Shown in pieces: positions 1-8,038 of a DNA stretch of 64,000 nt. Position numbers and translations under genes: made by a program. Where the stretch lies: NCBI RefSeq assembly GCF_001612765.1, contig NZ_BDBB01000041.1:1-64000 (forward strand). Reading direction: 5' to 3'. The stretch's first letter is position 1, and every line of letters starts with the position of its first letter. The notes beneath the pieces are model-generated. The model made no database searches and was not told the origin of the DNA. It was given only the letters and a program-made list of their open reading frames with translations. Source of the DNA: Nocardia arthritidis NBRC 100137. Lineage in GTDB: Bacteria > Actinomycetota > Actinomycetes > Mycobacteriales > Mycobacteriaceae.

Positions 1-1
1 C

Positions 2-814
2 TCCGCGCTGCGCAGCACGGGGATCTCGGTGCCCGGCAGGCCGCGCCGCGGCAGGCAATCCACCGCTGCCGACGACCGCGAACTGGCGACCTTGCGCCGC
101 AGCCTGCGCGCGCATCCGGCCCACTCGCGGCCCGATCGCGAGCAACTGGCCCGGGTGGGTGAGCGCTACAACCGGCTGCTGCGCGAGACGGAGGCGATGC
201 GCCAGAAGGTTGCCGCGACCACCAATTCGCTGGCGCGCACCTTCGATCGCATCCTCGGCCTGCTGGAGGAACGCGGATTCGTGCAGGAGAGCGAGGTGAC
301 TCCGGACGGACGCAGGCTGGCTCGCCTCTACGCCGAAAGCGACCTGCTGGTCGCCGAATGCCTCAGGAAGGGGCTGTGGCGCGGCCTCGGCCCGGCCGAA
401 CTGGCCGGCGTGGTGTCGGTCCTGGTGTACGAATCCCGCCAGGAGGGTGGCTATCTCGGCGCGAGCGGTCCGACGGCGCCGATCCGGCGGGCGGTCGGCG
501 CGACCATCGGCGTCTGGTCCGAGCTGCGATCCGACGAAGCACGGCACAAACTGCCGCCGACCAGGGAGCCCGATCTGGGTTTCGTCGACGGCGTCTACAA
601 ATGGGCGCGAGGCGATGGATTGGCCGAGTCGTTGCTCGCCAGCGGTGACCAGGGCGCCCCGCTGTCGGCCGGTGATTTCGTGCGCTGGTGCAGGCAGGTG
701 ATCGATCTGCTCGACCAGATCCACGGCACCGCCGACGATCCCGAGGTCGCGGCCACCGCGGCCAAGGCGGTGCGGGCGATCCGCCGGGGCGTCGTGGCGG
801 TGGACGCCGCCTGA
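2..814 (+). CDS. helY: HelY-type DExH RNA/DNA helicase, C-terminal part (left-truncated)
   Basis: The reading frame is open from base 2, so the window begins inside the gene; the GTG at 29 is an internal Val, not a start. The visible ~270 residues match the C-terminal DSHCT region of Ski2/Mtr4-like helicases: a basic helical stretch (about residues 20-75, RYNRLLRETEAMRQKV), a winged-helix-like part (LARTFDRILGLLEERGFV...GRRLARLYAESDLLVAECLR) and a helical bundle with LGFVDGVYKWARGDGL and VRWCRQVIDLLDQI. The ATPase motifs lie outside the window. The neighbours (DUF4333 protein, 5'-3' exonuclease, pepE) have the same order as around Rv2092c in M. tuberculosis, which supports the name. Family assignment is from recognised motifs. 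Confidence 0.88.
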   Translation, partial: SALRSTGISVPGRPRRGRQSTAADDRELATLRRSLRAHPAHSRPDREQLARVGERYNRLLRETEAMRQKVAATTNSLARTFDRILGLLEERGFVQESEVTPDGRRLARLYAESDLLVAECLRKGLWRGLGPAELAGVVSVLVYESRQEGGYLGASGPTAPIRRAVGATIGVWSELRSDEARHKLPPTREPDLGFVDGVYKWARGDGLAESLLASGDQGAPLSAGDFVRWCRQVIDLLDQIHGTADDPEVAATAAKAVRAIRRGVVAVDAA

Positions 815-977
815 GCGGCGTGGGTGACGGGCGCGCGGCGGCGGCAATAACAACACGGCGGATTCGATTGTGATTTGATTTCTTTCGCGTACCGACCGTG
901 GCGGAATAGTCGTGTCATGCGACGAGGCCCACGCGGGGGGCTACCGTGTGTACAACGATGCGAGTGGAGGCAAGCAG

Positions 978-1661
978 ATGAGCGGCCCGTACGGACCGAA
1001 CGACCCCGGGGAGGGACGCAACGATCCCACCCAGCAGTGGAGTGGGCAGCAGGCGCCGGGCGGAGCCGGTCCCACGCAGCAGTGGAGTGGTCAGCCGCAG
1101 ACCCCGGCCTCCGCCCAGCCGACCCAGCACTGGGGTGAGCAGCAACCGCAGCAGCAGTGGGGCCAGCCGCAGCAGCAACAGTGGGGCCAGCAACCGCAGC
1201 AGCCGCAGTGGGGTCAGCAGCCCGCCCAGGGCCAGCCGCAGTGGGGCCAGCCGCAGCAGGACTGGGGCCAGCAACCGCAGCAGCAGTGGGGGCAGGCGCA
1301 GCAGCCTCAGCCGCAGTGGGGCGCTCCCGGCCAGCAGCCGCCGCAGGGCGGCAAGGGCAAAGGCCTGATCATCGGTCTGTCGCTGCTCGGTGTCGCGGTG
1401 GTCGGCGCGATTGTCGCACTCGTGCTCGTGCTGACCGCCAAGGACCAACTGGATCAGGCCGCGGTGCAGGACGGCGTGAAGAAGGTGCTGTCGGACTCCT
1501 ACGGCATTCAGGACATCAGCGACGTCTCTTGCCCGTCCGGACAGGAAGTCAAGGTCGACGCCACCTTCGAATGCAGCGTGAAGGTCAGCGGCGAGGCCAA
1601 GAAGGTGAACATCAAGATCACCAAGGACGACGGCACCTATGAGGTCGGTCGCCCCAGCTAA
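978..1661 (+). CDS. Membrane-anchored DUF4333 protein with Gln/Trp/Pro-rich N-terminus
   Basis: A 227-residue protein. Residues 1-125 are a low-complexity cytoplasmic tail built from repeats such as QQWGQ and PQWGQPQ, rich in Gln, Pro, Gly and Trp. A KGKG stop-transfer-like stretch is followed by one membrane helix (about 129-153), and then an extracytoplasmic DUF4333 domain with its two conserved cysteines (SCPSGQ and FECSV, about 184 and 198), probably a disulfide. The chosen ATG at 978 has GTGGAGG just upstream; an in-frame start at 912 lacks one. The position between helY and the exonuclease matches Rv2091c. Molecular function is unknown; DUF4333 proteins are small exported or anchored actinobacterial proteins. 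Confidence 0.85.
   Translation: MSGPYGPNDPGEGRNDPTQQWSGQQAPGGAGPTQQWSGQPQTPASAQPTQHWGEQQPQQQWGQPQQQQWGQQPQQPQWGQQPAQGQPQWGQPQQDWGQQPQQQWGQAQQPQPQWGAPGQQPPQGGKGKGLIIGLSLLGVAVVGAIVALVLVLTAKDQLDQAAVQDGVKKVLSDSYGIQDISDVSCPSGQEVKVDATFECSVKVSGEAKKVNIKITKDDGTYEVGRPS
1030..1350 (+). repeat. In-frame low-complexity repeat coding for QQWGQ/PQWGQ units
   Basis: Degenerate tandem units of about 15-21 bases (cagcagtgggg, ccgcagcag) encode a Gln/Trp/Pro-rich tail. Such a tract is prone to slippage, so unit number may vary between strains. Confidence 0.8.
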
Positions 1662-1814
1662 GGTGCCGGTTTTCAGCGCCCGCGGCTCGGGGTGTTCGCG
1701 GCCCCCTGTGGCGCACATCCGAGTGACCGTCGCTTGCTCCATCGTTGAGTACGCGGCGGCCACTCGAACGCGATCCGGGCTGTGTTGGGTTTTCCAGCGC
1801 CTGCGGCGCCGGGT

Positions 1815-2780
1815 TCAGGCAGGGCGGGCGGCGAGTGCGGTGATCAAGCGCGTGACCGGGCTCTCGGCGTTGTAGGCGGTGGCCAAGGCGCGCAGGCGGT
1901 CCGGATCGGCCGGTTCGGTGGGGAGGATATCGCTGCGGGACAGGGCGACCTCGGCGTCGCAGACCACTCGCACCACCGGCGCGGCGGCCTTCAGGTAGTT
2001 CTCGGCGGCGCGCAGCCGGGCGCGCACGCTCTGGGCCAGGTCGGCTTCCGGGTCCTCGATGGCCGCGACCAGTGCTTCCAGGGAACCGAAACGGGAGATC
2101 AGCGTGGAGGCGGATTTCTCGCCGATGCCCGCGACCCCCGGCAGGCCGTCGGAGGCGTCGCCGCGCAGCGTGGCCATGTCGGCATAGGCCGGGCCCGCGT
2201 TCCGCAGCGGTACGCCGTACTTCGCCGATACCTCGGCCGGGCCGAAGAGTTCCGCCTTGGCCAGCCCCCGTCCGGCGTAGAGCACCCGCACTCGGGGCGT
2301 CGGCTCGTCTCGTACCAGTTGCAGCAGGTCGCGGTCGCCGCTGACCACGATCACCTCGTCGGTGCGCTCCCGGGTGGCCAAGGTGCCCAGCACGTCATCC
2401 GCCTCCAGGCCCTCCACGCCGCCGGTCGCGATGCCCGCCGCGGCGAGCACCTCCAGGATCATGTCCACCTGCGGGGTGAGCGTGTCCGGAACGGTTTCGG
2501 CGCCGGGGGCGGCCTCCGGTGAGGTATCCAACCGGTGTGCCTTGTAGGACGGCACCAGCTCGACCCGGTACGCCGGGCGCCAGTCCAGATCCAGGCACAC
2601 CACCAGCCGGCTCGGCGCGAACTTGGTGATCAGCGACGCCACCATGTCGGTGAAACCGCGCAACGCGTTCACCGATCGTCCGTCGGGCGCGGTGATCTTG
2701 TCGGGGATGGCGTGGAAGGCGCGGAACCACAGACTGGCGCCATCCAACAGCAACAGGGGCCCACCGGCAGCAGAGGTCAC
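1815..2780 (-). CDS. 5'-3' exonuclease (Pol I N-terminal-like / FEN family)
   Basis: A stand-alone 321-residue homologue of the 5'-nuclease domain of DNA polymerase I, acting on flap or nicked DNA during repair or Okazaki processing. Seen: N-terminal LLLLDGASLWFRAFHAIP with the first metal-binding Asp; DLDWRPAYRVELVPSYKAHR (the bridge/arch region); GLEADDVLGTLA and VVSGDRDLLQLV with the acidic metal ligands; and helix-hairpin-helix GDASDGLPGVAGIGEKSASTLI near residues 190-210. The GTG at 2780 lies 6 bases after a TAGCCT hexamer and has no Shine-Dalgarno, suggesting a leaderless message. The position matches Rv2090. It converges on the DUF4333 gene. Confidence 0.92.
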   Translation of the reverse strand: MTSAAGGPLLLLDGASLWFRAFHAIPDKITAPDGRSVNALRGFTDMVASLITKFAPSRLVVCLDLDWRPAYRVELVPSYKAHRLDTSPEAAPGAETVPDTLTPQVDMILEVLAAAGIATGGVEGLEADDVLGTLATRERTDEVIVVSGDRDLLQLVRDEPTPRVRVLYAGRGLAKAELFGPAEVSAKYGVPLRNAGPAYADMATLRGDASDGLPGVAGIGEKSASTLISRFGSLEALVAAIEDPEADLAQSVRARLRAAENYLKAAAPVVRVVCDAEVALSRSDILPTEPADPDRLRALATAYNAESPVTRLITALAARPA

Positions 2781-2786
2781 GGGCTG

Positions 2787-2792
2787 AGGCTA
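2787..2792 (-). promoter_or_regulatory. -10-like hexamer TAGCCT for the exonuclease gene
   Basis: Six bases separate it from the GTG at 2780, placing the transcript start at or next to the start codon. Confidence 0.5.
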
Positions 2793-2851
2793 CCCGCCGG
2801 CACCGACACCGCCGGGGCGAAGTTCGGCGTTCCTCCCGCGCGGCCGGCGGG

Positions 2852-2857
2852 TAACGT
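2852..2857 (+). promoter_or_regulatory. -10-like hexamer TAACGT for the M24 peptidase gene
   Basis: Seven bases before the ATG at 2865. No Shine-Dalgarno is present, so this supports the 2865 start over upstream in-frame codons. Confidence 0.5.
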
Positions 2858-2864
2858 CGGACGA

Positions 2865-3992
2865 ATGAGCTCGCATACGGATTCGAGGTTCGCGGCGGAC
2901 GTCTACGGTGCCCGGCTGGAGCGGGCGGTGGAGCTGATGCGGGCCGCCCATCTCGACGCTCTCCTGATCACCCCCGGGCCGGACCTGCGCTATCTGATCG
3001 GCTCGGCGGCCGAGTCGTTCGAGCGGCTGACCTGCCTGGTGATCCCGGCGGACGGGGCCACGCCGTCGGTCGTGATCCCGAAACTGGAGCTGGCGTCGCT
3101 GGAAGGCTCCGCGGCGGGTGAACTGGGCCTGCAAGTGCTGGACTGGGTCGACGGCACGAACCCGTACGGCTTGGTGAAGTCCGCGCTGCACGTGGGCTCC
3201 AGGGTCGCCGTGGCCGATGTGATGCCCGCGTTGCATCTGCTGCCGCTGGCCGAGTCGTTCACCGGCCTGCCGGTATCGGCCACCCCCGTGCTGCGCGAAC
3301 TGCGCATGATCAAGGACCCGGCCGAGGTGGACGCCCTGCGCCGGGCGGGCGCCGCGATCGACCGGGTGCACGCGCGGATGGGGGAGTTCTTGCAGGTGGG
3401 GCGCACCGAGGCGGAGGTCGGCCGCGATATCGAGGCCGCGATCATCGCCGAGGGGCATACCGAGGCGGCGTTCGTCATCGTCGGCAGCGGTCCGCACGGC
3501 GCGGACCCCCATCACGGCGTGTCCGAACGCCGGGTCGAGGTCGGGGACGTGGTGGTAGTCGACATCGGCGGCCCGGTCGAGCCCGGCTACTACTCCGACT
3601 CCACCCGTACCTACGTCCTGGGTGAACCCGATCCGGAGGTGGCCGCCCGGTACGCCGAACTCGAAAGCGCCCAGGCGGCGGCGGTGGCGGCCGTCCGTCC
3701 CGGCGTCACCGCGGCCGCGGTGGACGCCGCGGCGCGAGACCCGTTGACCGAAGCCGGTTTCGGGCCCGCTTTCGTGCACCGCACCGGCCACGGCATCGGT
3801 CTGTCGGTGCACGAGGAGCCTTACATCGTCGCGGGCAACGACCTCGTCCTGCGGCCCGGTATGGCATTCAGCGTCGAGCCCGGCATCTACTTCCGCGGCG
3901 AGTGGGGCGCGCGCATCGAGGACATCGTGGTGGTCACCGACGAGGGCGGCGAATCCCTGAACCAGCGGCCGCACGGCCTCACGGTCCTGTGA
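2865..3992 (+). CDS. pepE: Xaa-Pro dipeptidase, M24B metallopeptidase (PepE/PepQ type)
   Basis: A 375-residue cytosolic peptidase that removes N-terminal residues preceding proline. It has an N-terminal creatinase-like domain (1-135) and a C-terminal pita-bread domain (about 145-375) with all five dinuclear metal ligands visible: two Asp in VVVDIGGPVEPGYYSDSTRTY, His in RTGHGIGLSVHEEPY, Glu in SVEPGIYF and Glu in ARIEDIVVV. The open frame runs upstream to 2535, but that part overlaps the exonuclease on the other strand. The ATG at 2865 fits the family N-terminus and follows a TAACGT hexamer by 7 bases. The position matches Rv2089c (pepE). Confidence 0.92.
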   Translation: MSSHTDSRFAADVYGARLERAVELMRAAHLDALLITPGPDLRYLIGSAAESFERLTCLVIPADGATPSVVIPKLELASLEGSAAGELGLQVLDWVDGTNPYGLVKSALHVGSRVAVADVMPALHLLPLAESFTGLPVSATPVLRELRMIKDPAEVDALRRAGAAIDRVHARMGEFLQVGRTEAEVGRDIEAAIIAEGHTEAAFVIVGSGPHGADPHHGVSERRVEVGDVVVVDIGGPVEPGYYSDSTRTYVLGEPDPEVAARYAELESAQAAAVAAVRPGVTAAAVDAAARDPLTEAGFGPAFVHRTGHGIGLSVHEEPYIVAGNDLVLRPGMAFSVEPGIYFRGEWGARIEDIVVVTDEGGESLNQRPHGLTVL

Positions 3993-4027
3993 TCGACGGC
4001 TGAGGGTCCAGCCTTGCGGCGGAGGTG

Positions 4028-4459
4028 CTACGCGCCTGCGCCGTTCCCGTCGGCGGCCGGCGCGACGAGCGTGCTGCTGGACAGGACGCGCCGGACCTGG
4101 ATGGCGATCACCGCACGCGTCGGGTTCTCCCGCGGCACGCGATAGCGGCCTGCGTACCGCTCGACCGCCTCGGCGACGTCGTCCGGGGCGTCGAGCACGG
4201 TGGCCGGGCCCTCCAAGGTGATCCACCGGATCCCGTCGACCTGACTGACCGCCGCGTATCCGGAGCGGCGCACGTTGCGCACCTTCACCGAGCCGTCGTT
4301 GGTGATCACGCGCGCGATCCCGGCGTCCTGGTCCCAGGTGAACCCCACCGCCACGACATGGGGCGTTCCGTCCGCCCGCAATGTCGTCAGCGTGGCGAGA
4401 TGCCGTTCGGCGACGAACTCGAGGGCGGCGGGCGACAACTCAGCAGTACTCGTCGGCAT
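4028..4459 (-). CDS. Split-barrel F420-dependent oxidoreductase, Rv2074-like (PPOX class)
   Basis: A 143-residue flavin-reductase-like split barrel: FVAERHLATLTTLRADGTPHVVAVGFTWD, RVITNDGSVKVRNVRRSGYAAVSQVDGIRWITLEGPATVLD, AVERYAGRYRVPRENPTRAVIAI. The M. tuberculosis protein at the same position, Rv2074, is known as an F420-dependent biliverdin reductase; that activity is inferred here from family and synteny only. The ATG at 4459 follows a TACGGT hexamer by 6 bases; a longer in-frame extension to 4588 would overlap the divergent SDR gene and is not favoured. Confidence 0.85.
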   Translation of the reverse strand: MPTSTAELSPAALEFVAERHLATLTTLRADGTPHVVAVGFTWDQDAGIARVITNDGSVKVRNVRRSGYAAVSQVDGIRWITLEGPATVLDAPDDVAEAVERYAGRYRVPRENPTRAVIAIQVRRVLSSSTLVAPAADGNGAGA

Positions 4460-4465
4460 CCCCCG

Positions 4466-4471
4466 ACCGTA
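4466..4471 (-). promoter_or_regulatory. -10-like hexamer TACGGT for the Rv2074-like gene
   Basis: Six bases before the ATG at 4459, with no Shine-Dalgarno between. Confidence 0.5.
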
Positions 4472-4559
4472 GCCTTCGGCACGCGTCGGCGCCGCACCCG
4501 CCCCGCGGCGACAGGTGAGTGATGACGGTCCGCACCCATGGCAATGAAAGACTGACCCC

Positions 4560-5315
4560 ATGGGAACGCGTGGATTGGCCGACGGCACGGTACTGCTGCT
4601 GGGCGGTCGCAGCGAGATCGGGCTCGAAGTGGCGCGGCGGCTGGCGCCCGGGCGCGCGGTGGTTCTGGCGGCGCGGCGCAGCGGCGAGCTGGACGCGCAG
4701 CGGGCGCAGATCGTGGCGGCGGGGGCGAGTGAAGTGCACGTGGTCGAATTCGACGCCGACGACGTGGCGAGTCATCCGGCGCTGCTGGAGAAGATCGCCG
4801 CCGAGCACGGGCCGATCGGCATCGCGGTGCTCGCCTTCGGAGTGCTCGGCGATCAGCAACGCGCCGAGCGGGATCCCGCGCACGCGACGGCCATCCTGCA
4901 CACCGACTTCGTCGCCCAGGCGAGTGTTCTCGCCACACTGGCGAACCTGATGCGCGCGCGAGGGGCCGGCCGGCTCGTCGTGTTCAGTTCGGTCGCGGGC
5001 GTGCGTGTCCGGCGTGCCAACTACGTCTACGGATCGGCCAAGGCGGGACTCGACGGATTCGCCTCCGGTCTCGCGGATGCCCTGCACGGCAGCGGGGTTC
5101 GGTTGCTGCTGGTCCGGCCCGGGTTCGTCATCGGGCGGATGACCGAGGGGATGTCTCCGGCGCCGTTCTCCAGTACTCCTGATCAGGTCGCCGACGCCGT
5201 GGTCGCGGGTTTGCGCCGCGGTGCGAGCCGGGTCTGGGTTCCGCGGATCCTGCAACCGGTGTTCTTCGCGATGCGTCTGCTGCCGCAACCGATCTGGCGT
5301 CGGATGCCGCGGTGA
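4560..5315 (+). CDS. Short-chain dehydrogenase/reductase, Rv2073c-like
   Basis: A 251-residue classical SDR of unknown substrate. It shows a variant nucleotide-binding start (VLLLGGRSEIGLEVARRL, residues 9-26, in place of TGxxxGxG), a catalytic Ser-Tyr-Lys set (VVFSSVAGVRVRRANYVYGSAKAGLDGF, with YGSAK) and LLVRPGFVIGRMT. The stop overlaps the cobL start (GTGA, 5312-5315), so the two genes should be translationally coupled, as in M. tuberculosis where Rv2073c precedes cobL. The role in or beside cobalamin synthesis is not known. No clear -10 or Shine-Dalgarno is seen before the ATG. Confidence 0.88.
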   Translation: MGTRGLADGTVLLLGGRSEIGLEVARRLAPGRAVVLAARRSGELDAQRAQIVAAGASEVHVVEFDADDVASHPALLEKIAAEHGPIGIAVLAFGVLGDQQRAERDPAHATAILHTDFVAQASVLATLANLMRARGAGRLVVFSSVAGVRVRRANYVYGSAKAGLDGFASGLADALHGSGVRLLLVRPGFVIGRMTEGMSPAPFSSTPDQVADAVVAGLRRGASRVWVPRILQPVFFAMRLLPQPIWRRMPR

Positions 5316-6577
5316 GCGCCACGCCCGCATCGTGGACCGGTGCGCCGATCGCGGTCGTGGGCATCGGCGCCGACGGCTGGGACGGTCTCGGTCGTGCCGC
5401 GCGGGAGGCGGTCGGCGCCGCCGAGTTCCTGTTCGGTTCCGCGCGCCAGCTCGCGCTCGTGCCGCCCACCGTGGCGGCGCAGCGGATGGCCTGGCCGTCG
5501 CCCTTGCTACCCGCGCTGCCCGGCCTGTTCGACCGGCATTCCGGCGCGCGATTGTGCGTCCTGGCCAGCGGCGATCCCATGTTCTACGGGATCGGCGTCA
5601 CCTTGGCCCGACTGCTGGGCCCGCAGGCGCTCCGGGTGCTGCCCCAGCCCTCTTCGGCGTCTCTGGCCTGCGCCAGGCTGGGGTGGTCGCTGGCCGAAAC
5701 GCCGGTGGTCAGCGTGGTCGGGCGTCCGCTGGCGACGGTGCTGCCCGAGTTGGCTGACCGCAGGCGGCTGCTGGTGCTCAGCGCCGACGAGCACACGCCG
5801 CAAGCCTTGGCACAGCTGCTGGGCCGGCACGGTTTCGGTGGTTCCGAGCTGACGGTCCTCGAGCAACTGGGCGGTTCCGCCGAACGGCACCGCGCCGGAA
5901 TCGCCGAGCAGTGGGAACATCCGCCCGGCGACCCGTTGAACATTATGGCGATCACCTGCGCATCCGACCCGGACCAGCCGCGTGCCACGCGCCTGCCCGG
6001 GCTGCCGGACGAATTGTTCGGGGGCGACGGGCAGCTCACCAAGCACGAGATCCGTGCGCTGACACTGGCGGCGCTGGCGCCGGCCCCTGGCGAACTGCTG
6101 TGGGATGTGGGCGGCGGTTCGGGCAGTATCGCCATCGAATGGTGCCGGGCGCATCCCGGCAACCGGGCCGTCGCGTTCGAACGGCTCGAGCGCAGGCGGC
6201 GGCAGATCTCCGGCAACGCGGAGGCTCTGGGCGTGCCGCACATCCTGGTGCGTGGCGAGGTGTGTGCCGAACTCGCCGCCGACAGCGAAATCATCGCTCC
6301 CGACGCGATTTTCGTGGGTGGGGGCCTTACCCAGGATGGCCTGCTCGAGACATGCTGGGTGCAGTTGCGTCAGGGCGGCAGGCTCGTCGCGAACGCGGTG
6401 ACCGCCGAATCGGAATCGCTGCTGCTCAGCTGGTCGAGTGCCCAGGGCGGCGTCTTGCGGAAGTTCCAGATCTATCGCGGGGAGCCCCTGGGGGCTTTCA
6501 CCGCTTGGCGCCCGCAGCTTCCCGTCACGCAGTGGTCGGTGGTGAAAACCGCGACGGCGTTCCCCGCAGAGGGGTGA
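5312..6577 (+). CDS. cobL: Precorrin-6Y C5,15-methyltransferase (decarboxylating)
   Basis: A 421-residue bifunctional enzyme of aerobic cobalamin synthesis that methylates precorrin-6B at C5 and C15 and decarboxylates the acetate side chain to give precorrin-8X. The N-terminal half is a tetrapyrrole methylase domain (IAVVGIGADGWDGL near residue 10; VCVLASGDPMFYGIG). The C-terminal half, from about 230, is a Rossmann methyltransferase with LLWDVGGGSGSIAIEWCR (about 262-280) and AIFVGGGLTQDGLLE. It starts with GTG overlapping the SDR stop. cobM, which usually lies between cobL and cobK in mycobacteria, does not follow; a secreted protein does. Confidence 0.95.
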   Translation: MSATPASWTGAPIAVVGIGADGWDGLGRAAREAVGAAEFLFGSARQLALVPPTVAAQRMAWPSPLLPALPGLFDRHSGARLCVLASGDPMFYGIGVTLARLLGPQALRVLPQPSSASLACARLGWSLAETPVVSVVGRPLATVLPELADRRRLLVLSADEHTPQALAQLLGRHGFGGSELTVLEQLGGSAERHRAGIAEQWEHPPGDPLNIMAITCASDPDQPRATRLPGLPDELFGGDGQLTKHEIRALTLAALAPAPGELLWDVGGGSGSIAIEWCRAHPGNRAVAFERLERRRRQISGNAEALGVPHILVRGEVCAELAADSEIIAPDAIFVGGGLTQDGLLETCWVQLRQGGRLVANAVTAESESLLLSWSSAQGGVLRKFQIYRGEPLGAFTAWRPQLPVTQWSVVKTATAFPAEG

Positions 6578-6596
6578 ACACGTTACCGGTCACGCG

Positions 6597-6602
6597 GTAG
6601 GG
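6597..6602 (+). promoter_or_regulatory. Candidate -10 TAGGGT upstream of the secreted-protein gene
   Basis: It lies 20 bases after the cobL stop and just before the palindrome at 6614-6631. If used, the palindrome sits at the transcript start. No convincing -35 is seen. Confidence 0.3.
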
Positions 6603-6613
6603 TCGGTGCCGAG

Positions 6614-6631
6614 TTCCGGTCATGACCGGAA
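6614..6631. promoter_or_regulatory. Perfect 18-bp palindrome, candidate operator
   Basis: TTCCGGTCATGACCGGAA reads identically on both strands and lies 25 bases before the ATG at 6656, between cobL and the secreted-protein gene that is coupled to cobK. No regulator gene is adjacent. Confidence 0.55.
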
Positions 6632-6655
6632 ATCCGATTCCTGTTGGGGAGATAG

Positions 6656-7273
6656 ATGAGATACAAGAAGTTCGCCGCTACCGCATTGCTGGCGGTCGCC
6701 GCCACCGGAGTCACCGCCGGTACCTCCTACGCCGCTCCCACGCCGCCTGCGGCGCAGGACCAGTCCGCGGCCGCGCCCACCGTCACGGGCACCGACCAGG
6801 GCGTCGGCTACGCTTTGCAGCTCGCCGACGCGGGTAAGTCGGTCGTCACCAGTGTGACCGGTGGCGCGTTCAGCGTCGACACCGACAACCGGTCGGTCAC
6901 CCTGAAGAACTCCGCGGGCGAGACCGTGACCAGCATTCCGCTCACCGCGACGGCCAAGGGCCAAGAGGTGAACATCGCGGCGGCCGTCGCCGACGACGGC
7001 AGGCAGCTGACGCTGACGCCGCAGGTCGCGCCGACCGCGAACGCGCCGGTCGCCGCCGAGTTCATCGGCGCGCAGGAGTGGTTCTTCGCCGAGCTGCAGC
7101 GCGCCTCGCTCGGCGCTCTGGTCGGCGGCCTGATCGGCGCCGCCATCGGCATCGTCTTCTTCGGTGTCGGCATCCTGCCGGGCGCGGTGCTCGGCGCGCT
7201 GATCGGTCTGGCCGTCGCGGGCGGGCCGTCGTTGCTGAACGCGGGTATCGCCTACTTCAGCGGCCAGCCCTGA
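6656..7273 (+). CDS. Secreted glycine-zipper protein A (unknown function)
   Basis: A 205-residue exported protein that I do not recognise by function. It has a Sec signal peptide (basic MRYKK, hydrophobic core, probable cleavage after TSYA near residue 27), a beta-rich Thr/Val/Asp domain (about 45-125) and a C-terminal Gly/Ala-rich hydrophobic hairpin (about 145-190, with GALVGGLIGAAIG and GAVLGALIG spacing) resembling glycine-zipper membrane inserts. A close-architecture paralogue is at 21308-21832. The ATG has GGGGAGA upstream. The stop codon TGA (7271-7273) overlaps the CTG start of cobK, so the two should be co-translated. It occupies the place where cobM lies in M. tuberculosis. Confidence 0.85.
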   Translation: MRYKKFAATALLAVAATGVTAGTSYAAPTPPAAQDQSAAAPTVTGTDQGVGYALQLADAGKSVVTSVTGGAFSVDTDNRSVTLKNSAGETVTSIPLTATAKGQEVNIAAAVADDGRQLTLTPQVAPTANAPVAAEFIGAQEWFFAELQRASLGALVGGLIGAAIGIVFFGVGILPGAVLGALIGLAVAGGPSLLNAGIAYFSGQP

Positions 7274-8016
7274 GAGTTCTGATTCTGGGCGGCACCCGGG
7301 AAGCGCGGGAGCTGGCCCATATCGCTTCCGGCGAGCGAGGATTCGACATCGTCTCCTCGCTCGCCGGTCGTGTGCGCGCACCTTTGCTACCGGAGGGCGC
7401 GGTCCGCGTCGGCGGTTTCGGCGGCGCCGACGGACTGCGCACCTGGCTCGCGGCCGACGAGACGGCCGCGATCGTCGACGCCACCCATCCGTTCGCGGCG
7501 GCCATCAGCGCCAACGCGGCGGCGGCCGCGCGTGCTTCCGATGTGCCGCTGGTGCACCTGAGGCGGCCCGGATGGGTGGAGCGGCCGGGGGACCGGTGGG
7601 TGCGGGTACCCGATCTCCCCGCCGCGGCGAGGGAAGCGGCCGCTCTCGGCGAGCGAGTCTTCCTGACCATCGGCAGGCAAGGCGTCGACGCGTTCGCGGG
7701 ATCGGTCCGGCAATGGTTCCTGATCCGCGCCATCGACCCGCCCGAAGGGGCGCTGCCGCCGCGGCACGAAGTGCTCCTCGCCCGTGGGCCCTTCGCGGTG
7801 GAAGACGAATCGCGGCTGCTCGCCGAGCATCGGATCGACGTGCTCGTCACCAAGGACAGCGGTGGCGAGCAGACCGAAGCCAAACTCGCCGCAGCCCGCG
7901 CGGCCGGAATTTCGGTCGTCGTCGTGGACCGCCCGCCGCTGCCCGAGGGCGCGCCGGTCGTGGAGTCACCCGAGCAGGCACTGAATTGGTTGCTCGACAG
8001 GCGAATTCGACGCTAG
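7270..8016 (+). CDS. cobK: Precorrin-6A reductase
   Basis: A 248-residue NADPH-dependent enzyme reducing precorrin-6A to dihydro-precorrin-6A (precorrin-6B). The nucleotide-binding start RVLILGGTREARELA, AIVDATHPFAAAISANAA, HLRRPGW, VFLTIGRQGVDAF and VLVTKDSGGEQTEAKLAAA are family hallmarks. No ATG, GTG or TTG lies near the conserved N-terminus. The frame gives CTG at 7270 directly before RVLILGG, forming a CTGA overlap with the upstream stop. I therefore assign a CTG start, which yields exactly the usual family N-terminus. Upstream in-frame sequence is antiparallel-like Arg-rich shadow and is not part of the protein. Confidence 0.9.
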   Translation: MRVLILGGTREARELAHIASGERGFDIVSSLAGRVRAPLLPEGAVRVGGFGGADGLRTWLAADETAAIVDATHPFAAAISANAAAAARASDVPLVHLRRPGWVERPGDRWVRVPDLPAAAREAAALGERVFLTIGRQGVDAFAGSVRQWFLIRAIDPPEGALPPRHEVLLARGPFAVEDESRLLAEHRIDVLVTKDSGGEQTEAKLAAARAAGISVVVVDRPPLPEGAPVVESPEQALNWLLDRRIRR

Positions 8017-8038
8017 TGAGCCGGGAGCGCCGCACCGA

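Noticed and set aside
1042..1642. Alternative-frame proteins across the QQWGQ repeat
   Set aside because: They are frame shadows of a repetitive GC-rich tract; the DUF4333 frame has the membrane helix, conserved cysteines and ribosome site.
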